A stretch of 64,000 nucleotides of DNA from positions 5,394,001 to 5,458,000 of the forward strand of contig NZ_CP126110.1 of assembly GCF_030123405.1 (NCBI RefSeq). The letters are read 5' to 3'. Position 1 is the stretch's first letter. Each line of letters starts with the position of its first letter. The notes under the pieces are model-generated. The model was given only the letters and a program-made list of their open reading frames with translations. It was not told the DNA's origin and ran no database searches. Made by a program: the position numbers and the translations under genes. This stretch comes from Neobacillus sp. WH10. GTDB taxonomy: Bacteria > Bacillota > Bacilli > Bacillales > Cytobacillaceae. This document shows, in pieces, positions 58,358 through 64,000 of the stretch.

Positions 58358-59479
58358 CTATAATGTTGACAAAACTCCATAACCTTTGACGTTTGCCAAT
58401 TCCTTTATTTCCTCTGCAATTCTCCCTTGAATTCTTTCCACCACGGAAAAATCCATCGCGGCAACATAAATCGCTTCGAGCTCATCATGCAGCGCTTTTG
58501 CTTGAGCGAGATAGCCAGTTGCCTTGGTCATTTTACTTTTATATTTTGCGGCAATCTTACTGATAATCTCGGCAAACAGATCATCCGTACCGGGCTCAAT
58601 CAGAATCTCATACATATCAATAATCTCATCACCATCACGGCTCGGGAAATATTCATGCGGGGCCGTACTGTCAAAAATCGCAATACCAAGCTCCCTTAAA
58701 ATCAACATATCAAGACTATGAGGATCAAAGCCGCAATGGTAGATTTCAACATCAACACCTCGTTCCTCAGCTGTCGCAGCCAGTTTCTTCAACATTGTCG
58801 ATTTCCCGGAACCAGGTCGACCTTTAATGAAGTACCGTTTTGGTATTTCTTCTGTTAAATTAGGAACGAAATCGACAGCCCCCATTGGCGTTGCCGCCCC
58901 TAAGAAACGATGGCGCACATCCGAAGCCTTGTTCAATTTTATTTTTCCAAAGAAGGCGTCAATTAATTTGTTTGTCAATCGGTCAGCCTTTTTAAAATCC
59001 ATGCTGTTAATATAAATCTTTTCCCAGTCATCGTGGATCTCCAACGCTTCCTTAAATGTCGTATACGCCTTTTGGAATGATTCGCTAATCTGATTGGTCA
59101 GCTTTTGAATGACATTCTTCTGAACACTTAAGGCGCGGGCATTCCATGCTTCGCCAAGGTTGATATATTCCTCCACCGCCCCAGGTGCCTTCGGCTCAAT
59201 CACATGCGGTGCCGTTCCATCAACAATCCCTACTTTTAACGCCGGAATCAGCACACCATCAATCGAATTATTATCAGATGAACAATGTAGAAACTCGACA
59301 TTATAGCCTTGTTCAATCCACTCATGACCAATTTTCTTCATCAGTGATGATTTGCCTGTTCCCGGGCCGCCCTTTAGAATAAATAACCGGTCCAACCCTT
59401 GAAGATTGGATTCATAAAGACTATGGAAGCCCCTCGCAGTATTCCCGCCGGCAAAATAATTTTTGATTTTCCCTGCCAC
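58358..59479 (-). CDS. Two-P-loop ATPase (PRK06851-like)
   Basis: A 373-residue protein of two similar halves. The first half has Walker A LKGGPGTGKSSLMKKIG (about 36-52) and FLHCSSDNNSIDGV; the second has IKGRPGSGKSTMLKKLA (about 220-236) and IYHCGFDPHSLDML. Each is followed by IVDGTAPHV or IFDSTAPHE. The internal duplication is plain. Function unknown; occurs in spore-forming Firmicutes. The GTG at 59479 has GGGAG 9 nt upstream. The gene is flanked by inverted ~90-bp repeats. Confidence 0.85.
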   Translation of the reverse strand: MAGKIKNYFAGGNTARGFHSLYESNLQGLDRLFILKGGPGTGKSSLMKKIGHEWIEQGYNVEFLHCSSDNNSIDGVLIPALKVGIVDGTAPHVIEPKAPGAVEEYINLGEAWNARALSVQKNVIQKLTNQISESFQKAYTTFKEALEIHDDWEKIYINSMDFKKADRLTNKLIDAFFGKIKLNKASDVRHRFLGAATPMGAVDFVPNLTEEIPKRYFIKGRPGSGKSTMLKKLAATAEERGVDVEIYHCGFDPHSLDMLILRELGIAIFDSTAPHEYFPSRDGDEIIDMYEILIEPGTDDLFAEIISKIAAKYKSKMTKATGYLAQAKALHDELEAIYVAAMDFSVVERIQGRIAEEIKELANVKGYGVLSTL

Positions 59480-59500
59480 TCATCAACACTCCCTTTTACG

Positions 59501-59590
59501 GCCGATAGGAAAGTAAAACTTATCTATCAGGCATAAGTGTAACTACGTCTCTGTCATCGCCCTAAGGGCTCGCCAATCGGCGAGTTTTCT
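59501..59590 (-). repeat. Right copy of ~90-bp inverted repeat flanking an ATPase gene
   Basis: Begins GCCGATAGGAAAGTAAAACT and ends CCAATCGGCGAGTTTTCT. It is the inverted counterpart of 58192-58280 with scattered substitutions and small indels, placed 21 bp upstream of the ATPase start. Confidence 0.85.
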
Positions 59591-59672
59591 AATGACAATT
59601 GATAGTTCATTTCCTCCTATCTTATGCTTCTGTCTTTTATAGGTGAGTGCCCAGGGAAATTTCATTCAATTT

Positions 59673-60149
59673 TCATTTAACGGCATCGATGATTTCCGCT
59701 TTGGTTATTTCCTTTAAACGCTCAGGCTTGAGCACGATTTGCACGCCAATTTTTCCGGCACTGACAACGATTGAATCAATCTCCAGGCAGCTTTCATCGA
59801 TGAAGGTCTTATATTCCTTTTTCATCCCGATAGGGGAACAGCCGCCGCGGATATATCCTGTCCATTTTTGAATATCCTTTACCGGAAGCATTTCCACATT
59901 CTTTTCTCCCGCCGCCCTTGCTGCCTTCTTTAAATCTAATTCGGCTGCAACAGGAATAACAAAGACAAAGATATTCTTGCTCTGCCCTTGGACAACAAGC
60001 GTTTTATAAACTTCCTTTGGGTCTTTGCCGATTTTCTCCGCTACCGAAATTCCATCAATTTTTCCATCTTTATTGTCGTATGTCAGCATGTCGTAGCTGA
60101 ACTTTTTTGCATCAAGGATGCGCATTGCATTTGTTTTCGCCTGTGCCAT
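59673..60149 (-). CDS. ybaK: Cys-tRNA(Pro)/Cys-tRNA(Cys) deacylase YbaK-like
   Basis: A 158-residue YbaK/EbsC-type editing domain that hydrolyses mischarged Cys-tRNA-Pro. KTNAMRILDAKKFSYDMLTYD, the catalytic Lys context VYKTLVVQGQSKNIFVFVIPV (about 46-66), GYIRGGCSPIGMKKEYKTFID (about 97-117) and VSAGKIGVQIVLKPERL are the family motifs. Monocistronic. Confidence 0.93.
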   Translation of the reverse strand: MAQAKTNAMRILDAKKFSYDMLTYDNKDGKIDGISVAEKIGKDPKEVYKTLVVQGQSKNIFVFVIPVAAELDLKKAARAAGEKNVEMLPVKDIQKWTGYIRGGCSPIGMKKEYKTFIDESCLEIDSIVVSAGKIGVQIVLKPERLKEITKAEIIDAVK

Positions 60150-60257
60150 TTTCTCAATCCTTCCGTTTCATTACTAATTTGGATACTATTCTACAATATT
60201 CAGCATTACAGGTTAAAGTAAAACTATACACAAAATAAACCAAGTTTTGTCACTCGA

Positions 60258-60286
60258 TTGTCACTCTATTACTCCATTATTATAGT
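60258..60286 (+). promoter_or_regulatory. Sigma-A-type promoter candidate
   Basis: TTGTCA (60258-60263), a 17-nt spacer and TATAGT (60281-60286). It would give a 5' leader of about 170 nt containing the Fnr box, so it may be an alternative start or unused. Confidence 0.4.
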
Positions 60287-60353
60287 AAACTAGTAATAAC
60301 TTAAAAAATAATTGTCAGGGAAATACACTCCTTTATAGAAAGTTATCGCTATA

Positions 60354-60369
60354 TGTGAAATAAATCACA
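60354..60369 (+). promoter_or_regulatory. Perfect Fnr box
   Basis: TGTGAAATAAATCACA fits TGTGA-N6-TCACA without mismatch, 94 bp upstream of the radical SAM gene. A TATGCT at 60399-60404 could be the -10, about eight bases beyond class II spacing. B. subtilis-type Fnr activates anaerobic genes from such sites. Confidence 0.7.
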
Positions 60370-60463
60370 AAATCAACTCTTTCTTGCGTTTCAGAAACTA
60401 TGCTGATATCAACGTAAAATTATAGGGGTTCGTCCCATACAAATTGTCCTGAGGTGAACATTA

Positions 60464-62272
60464 ATGAAATACGACCTGGTTTTACTGCATGCACCTAGTG
60501 TTTATGATTTTAGAAAAAATTCCTTGCTTGCCGGCCCAATTAGTGATGTTGTCCCGTCATCGCCTGTGTTTGAAATGTATCCAATCGGGCTGACAAGTAT
60601 CGCTGATTATTTAGAGCGATACGGGCTGCGAGTGAAAATTATCAATATCGCGAACCGCATGCTTATGAGTGAAAAATTTGATGTCGAGGCAAAACTTAAG
60701 AAAATCAAAACGAAAGCATTCGGGATTGACCTCCATTGGCTGCCTCATGCACACGGCAGTATCGAACTCGCAAAAATCGTAAAAACTCTCCATCCTGAAA
60801 CACCGATCATCTTCGGAGGCTTGTCAGCAACCTATTATTATAAAGAGTTAATTGAATATCCCTTTATCGACTTCGTTATGCGCGGCGACTCCACAGAAAA
60901 GCTGATGCTCCTGCTGATGAATAAAATTGAGTCAGGAAATACCTATTATGCCGATATTCCAAACCTAACCTGGAAAAAGGGAAGAGAGTACTTCTACAAT
61001 CCAATTACATATGTACCTAAGGATTTAGATGATGTTGATGTACCAGGTTATCGCTATACGATCCGGTCTGTGTTTAAATATCGCAACTTCCTTGATCCGC
61101 TGCCATACAAAGGCTGGCTGCAATATCCAAACACTGCACTGTTGACGGCTAGAGGCTGTACGCAAAACTGCCTCATCTGCGGCGGCTCTCGCGAAGCCTA
61201 TGACCAAAACTGCAACCGAAATTCACTTGCCCTACGGTCACCGAAGAAGCTTATCGAAGACATCCAATTTATTTCCCGCTTCAGCCGGGCACCGATTTTC
61301 ATCCTGCATGACCTGCGCCAGGGCGGACGTGAATATGTAAATGAGTTTTTTAGCCTGCTTAAAAAACTTAAACTTAAAAATGAAATCGTGTTTGAGTTAT
61401 TCCAATATGCGGATGAAGAATTCTTTAAACTAATGAATGACAGTGTACCAAAATACAGCATTGAAATTACCCTTGAAACACATGATGAGAAAATCAGACG
61501 CTATAACGGAAAATTTAGCTGTACAAACAAAAAGGTAATAGATACACTCAATTTTGCATTAAAACATGGCTGTAAAAAGATTGACCTGTTCTTCATGGTT
61601 GGGATTCCGGGACAGACGTACCAAAGTGCAGTTGAAAATATTGATTTTTGCGAAACCATTCATTTAGCTTGTAACCAGGATCCAAGGATCTTTTACTTTG
61701 TCGCACCGCTTGCACCTTTCCTCGACCCGGCAAGCCCGGCATTTGAACATCCGGAAATCCATGGCTATAAAAAATTCTGCCATACGTTGGAGGACCATCG
61801 TAAGGCGATTACCCAGCCTTCATGGAAGCATATGCTAAGCTATGAAACAAAGGATATGACCCGCGATGATATTGTCAATTCAACCTATGAAGCAGCGGAA
61901 AAACTAAATGATTTCAAATTAAAATATAATCTGATTGACCAAGAAGGCTATCAAGAAATTAAAGAGAAGATAGAGAAATCAATGGCCTATATCGCAAAAA
62001 TTGATCATGTCCTTTCCTTGCCTGAGAATGAACAAGCTGTGGAACTAGCAAAAATACAAAAGGAAATTGAGGAATTAAATAAATATAGTATCTGCGGCAA
62101 GAACGAATTAAAGTGGGAAGTCCAAAAGAATTACGCGAACTTCTTTTCGCTTGCCTTAGTTGGAATCGAACAGCTTTATGAGGATTACGCAATTAAAATT
62201 AGGCATCTCCTGAGCCCGCAAAGGCGACAGCAATTTAAGCTGGACCCTGAACATAGAAAAATGAAAATGTAA
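60464..62272 (+). CDS. B12-binding-domain/radical SAM protein (Ta0216-like family)
   Basis: A 602-residue protein. The N-terminal ~180 residues form a cobalamin-binding-like Rossmann domain (MYPIGLTSIADYLERYGLRV, PIIFGGLSATYYYKELIEYP). The radical SAM core starts TARGCTQNCLICGGSREAYD (about residue 228), where CxxxCxxC binds a 4Fe-4S cluster. Beta-barrel motifs follow (YSIEITLETHDEKIRRYNG, FFMVGIPGQT). The C-terminal ~120 residues are helical. The family looks like TIGR04190; the substrate is unknown. AGGTGA precedes the ATG. Behind a perfect Fnr box, consistent with an oxygen-sensitive enzyme. Confidence 0.85.
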   Translation: MKYDLVLLHAPSVYDFRKNSLLAGPISDVVPSSPVFEMYPIGLTSIADYLERYGLRVKIINIANRMLMSEKFDVEAKLKKIKTKAFGIDLHWLPHAHGSIELAKIVKTLHPETPIIFGGLSATYYYKELIEYPFIDFVMRGDSTEKLMLLLMNKIESGNTYYADIPNLTWKKGREYFYNPITYVPKDLDDVDVPGYRYTIRSVFKYRNFLDPLPYKGWLQYPNTALLTARGCTQNCLICGGSREAYDQNCNRNSLALRSPKKLIEDIQFISRFSRAPIFILHDLRQGGREYVNEFFSLLKKLKLKNEIVFELFQYADEEFFKLMNDSVPKYSIEITLETHDEKIRRYNGKFSCTNKKVIDTLNFALKHGCKKIDLFFMVGIPGQTYQSAVENIDFCETIHLACNQDPRIFYFVAPLAPFLDPASPAFEHPEIHGYKKFCHTLEDHRKAITQPSWKHMLSYETKDMTRDDIVNSTYEAAEKLNDFKLKYNLIDQEGYQEIKEKIEKSMAYIAKIDHVLSLPENEQAVELAKIQKEIEELNKYSICGKNELKWEVQKNYANFFSLALVGIEQLYEDYAIKIRHLLSPQRRQQFKLDPEHRKMKM

Positions 62273-62277
62273 TAAGT

Positions 62278-62312
62278 AAAGAGGTGTTGGGGCAGCCCCA
62301 ACACCTCTTTTG
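62278..62312 (+). terminator. Terminator after the radical SAM gene
   Basis: AAAGAGGTGTTGGGG-CAG-CCCCAACACCTCTTT is a perfect 15-bp stem followed by TGTTT. Confidence 0.9.
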
Positions 62313-62376
62313 TTTAGCTGCGGTGCACTAGGGGCTCGGGGGCATAGGTCAATCCCCTAGACGTCACCGCTTTTCG
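62313..62376. repeat. Dispersed hairpin repeat (short member)
   Basis: TTAGCTGCGGTGCACTAGGG, GCTCGGGGGCATAGG, then CCCCTAG and CACCGCTTTTCG: the same scheme as 38709-38778 with a degenerate GCGC. It lies just downstream of livF. Confidence 0.6.
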
Positions 62377-62377
62377 T

Positions 62378-63085
62378 TTAATGCCCGCCTAAATACGCTG
62401 CCCTAATTTGATCGCTTTGACTCAATTCTTCCGCCGTACCAGAAGATACTATTTTTCCTGTCTCAATAACATAGGCCCGGTCGGCAATGGAAAGCGCCAT
62501 GTTGGCATTTTGTTCAACCAATAGAATCGTTGTTCCAGTTTGATTGATTTCTTCAATAATCCGGAAAATTGTTTTTACTAATAGCGGGGCAAGACCCATG
62601 GAAGGCTCATCTAACAGTAATAAACGCGGCCTGGCCATTAATGCCCGGCCCATCGCCAGCATCTGCTGCTCACCGCCTGACAGCGTCCCTGACAGCTGCT
62701 TCCGCCGCTCATAGAGGCGGGGGAATAGCTGATACACCTTTTCAAAGTCTTCCCGGATGCCCTTTTTATCTTTACGCAGGTAGGCCCCTAACTCGAGATT
62801 TTCCTCCACCGACATGTTTGCAAACACCCGGCGCCCTTCAGGAACCTGAGAAATCCCTCTTTTAACAATCGCTTGGGCCACCTTGCCGGCGACATGCTCG
62901 TTTTCAAAAAGGATGTCACCATTTTTCGGCTTCAGTAAACCGGAAATCGTTTTTAACAGTGTACTTTTTCCTGCACCGTTCGCACCAATCAAGGTGACAA
63001 TTTCTCCTTGATTGATATCGAGGGAAACGCCCTTCAATGCATGAATATTTCCATAATAGACGTTAATATTATTTATTTTTAGCAT
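62378..63085 (-). CDS. livF: Branched-chain amino acid ABC transporter ATPase LivF
   Basis: A 235-residue ABC ATPase. Walker A LIGANGAGKSTLLKTISGL (about 32-50), LivF-typical RGISQVPEGRRVFANMSVEENLELG, signature LSGGEQQMLAMGRAL (about 134-148) and Walker B LLLLDEPSMGLAP. Immediately follows livG on the minus strand without a gap. Substrate class (branched-chain amino acids or other HAAT cargo such as amides) cannot be told without the binding protein, outside the window. Confidence 0.95.
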   Translation of the reverse strand: MLKINNINVYYGNIHALKGVSLDINQGEIVTLIGANGAGKSTLLKTISGLLKPKNGDILFENEHVAGKVAQAIVKRGISQVPEGRRVFANMSVEENLELGAYLRKDKKGIREDFEKVYQLFPRLYERRKQLSGTLSGGEQQMLAMGRALMARPRLLLLDEPSMGLAPLLVKTIFRIIEEINQTGTTILLVEQNANMALSIADRAYVIETGKIVSSGTAEELSQSDQIRAAYLGGH

Positions 63086-63865
63086 TTAAGAGACCTCCTC
63101 GCCGAGATACGCTTCGATGACTTTCGGGTTATTTCTGATTTGCTCCGGGGTACCTTCGGCAATCAATTGGCCGTGGTCAAGCACATAGATTCGTTCACAC
63201 ACCCCCATGACAAGCAGCATGTCATGTTCAATGAGGAGAATTGTCAAATCAAACCTCTCACGAATCAAGGAAATTAAATTCATCAATTCATCCGTTTCCT
63301 GTGGATTCATCCCTGCTGCCGGTTCATCGAGCAGCAATAGCTTTGGATATGCTGCCAGTGCCCGGGCAATTTCGAGGCGGCGCTGCTGGCCATACGGCAA
63401 ATTCTTTGCCTTCTCGTGCATGACCTCATCAAGCTTAAAGATTTTTAAAAACTCAATCGCCTTTTCTTCCATTTCCTTCTCACCGGAAAAGTGGGAGGGG
63501 AGGCGGAGAATCGAACTAAAGATCGAATGCTTGGCAAGTGAATGATAGGCGACCTTTACATTGTCGAGTACCGATAATTCACTGAACAAACGAATGTTTT
63601 GAAACGTTCTGCTAATCCCTTTTTTGGTAATTTTATAGGGAGCTTGGCCATTTAATTTTTCACCGGCTAACGAAATACTGCCCTCGGTAGGAATATAAAC
63701 ACCTGTTAATAGATTGAAAAAAGTCGTCTTTCCCGCACCATTTGGGCCAATTAAACCAACAAGTTCACCCTGTTTTAGTTCCAGATTTACGTCTGAAACA
63801 GCCTTTAGTCCGCCAAAACGGATGCCGGCATTTTCTACTTTAAGCAACGGTGTTTTTGCCGTCAT
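63086..63865 (-). CDS. livG: Branched-chain amino acid ABC transporter ATPase LivG
   Basis: A 259-residue ABC ATPase. Walker A LIGPNGAGKTTFFNLLTGVY (about 36-55), GISRTFQNIRLFSELSVLDN, the LPYGQQRRLEIARAL signature (about 156-170) and Walker B LLLLDEPAAGMNP, then the LivG-specific C-terminus GQLIAEGTPEQIRNNPKVIEAYLGEE. Its 5' end overlaps the livM 3' end by 26 bp. Confidence 0.95.
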   Translation of the reverse strand: MTAKTPLLKVENAGIRFGGLKAVSDVNLELKQGELVGLIGPNGAGKTTFFNLLTGVYIPTEGSISLAGEKLNGQAPYKITKKGISRTFQNIRLFSELSVLDNVKVAYHSLAKHSIFSSILRLPSHFSGEKEMEEKAIEFLKIFKLDEVMHEKAKNLPYGQQRRLEIARALAAYPKLLLLDEPAAGMNPQETDELMNLISLIRERFDLTILLIEHDMLLVMGVCERIYVLDHGQLIAEGTPEQIRNNPKVIEAYLGEEVS

Positions 63866-64000
63866 GCTGCACTCCCCCTTTAGCAGATTTGCCTATTTTC
63901 AAGAACGAGGTAATTTCTTTCGTTCCCATCAATCCCTGCGGACGGAACAGCATCATTACGATCAGGACAAGGCTGTAAATGACCATTCGAACCTCCGGAT
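63840..64000 (-). CDS. livM: Branched-chain amino acid ABC transporter permease LivM (3' end only)
   Basis: The last ~52 codons of a permease, running off the window. The translation MVIYSLVLIVMMLFRPQGLM is the typical LivM C-terminal helix and tail. The stop is at 63842-63840, within livG. The start is outside the window. Confidence 0.85.
   Translation of the reverse strand, partial: PEVRMVIYSLVLIVMMLFRPQGLMGTKEITSFLKIGKSAKGGVQHDGKNTVA

Overview
The window reads as chromosome of an aerobic, endospore-forming, denitrifying member of the Bacillaceae. The evidence is Gram-positive ribosome binding sites, frequent GTG/TTG starts, spore genes (gerQ, rsfA, pbpG, sspH, a gamma-type SASP), bacillithiol genes, and long collinearity with the Bacillus subtilis 325-335 degree region (acdA-fadF-clsB, argS-ywiB, speB-speE, pbpG-ywhD-ywhC-ywhB, ywgA, ywfO, rsfA, lipL, pta, hemQ, gerQ-ywdK-ywdI, pdxK). 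A perfect parS sequence at 27742 fits an origin-proximal location. A Neobacillus-like species is my inference, because that group contains clade II nosZ carriers.

Layout: 0-8 kb is a minus-strand fatty-acid beta-oxidation cluster (mmgA, mmgB, mmgC and acdA homologues, a TetR regulator, and fadF) with two FadR-like operators and a cre-like site. 8-27.7 kb is conserved housekeeping and sporulation backbone: cardiolipin synthase, arginyl-tRNA synthetase, polyamine synthesis, a penicillin-binding protein, lipoyl transfer, acetate metabolism, coproheme decarboxylase and spore germination. 27.8-45.2 kb is a molybdenum/formate block that interrupts the B. subtilis-like order between ywdI and pdxK. 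It holds an HTH-PBP regulator, modAB without modC, moeB, moaD, moaE, two moeA genes, mobA, fdhE, a three-subunit membrane formate dehydrogenase whose catalytic gene carries an in-frame UGA with a SECIS hairpin, and fdhD. An IS256-family element sits inside a 51/52-bp tandem array in this block. 46.7-47.7 kb is yojF-bshB2. 48.1-54.8 kb is a clade II nitrous oxide reductase operon (cytochrome c, nosZ, a nosB-like membrane gene, nosD, nosY, nosF and an unusual YtkA/SurA-like lipoprotein where nosL might be expected). 55-64 kb is mixed: a sugar dehydrogenase lipoprotein, a HAD phosphatase, an AlkD-like protein, a SASP, a two-P-loop ATPase flanked by inverted repeats, a YbaK deacylase, a B12-binding/radical SAM protein behind a perfect Fnr box, and the start of a liv ABC transporter.

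How the genes work together: the molybdenum genes supply the cofactor for formate dehydrogenase, which feeds electrons to menaquinone. NosZ consumes electrons at the other end with N2O as acceptor, so the window encodes both ends of an anaerobic respiratory chain. Fnr-type sites near fdhD and the radical SAM gene fit this.

Intergenic DNA is unusually repeat-rich. Several tandem arrays of unrelated sequence share a 51-52-bp period, two more have a 21-bp period, and at least two dispersed hairpin families recur.
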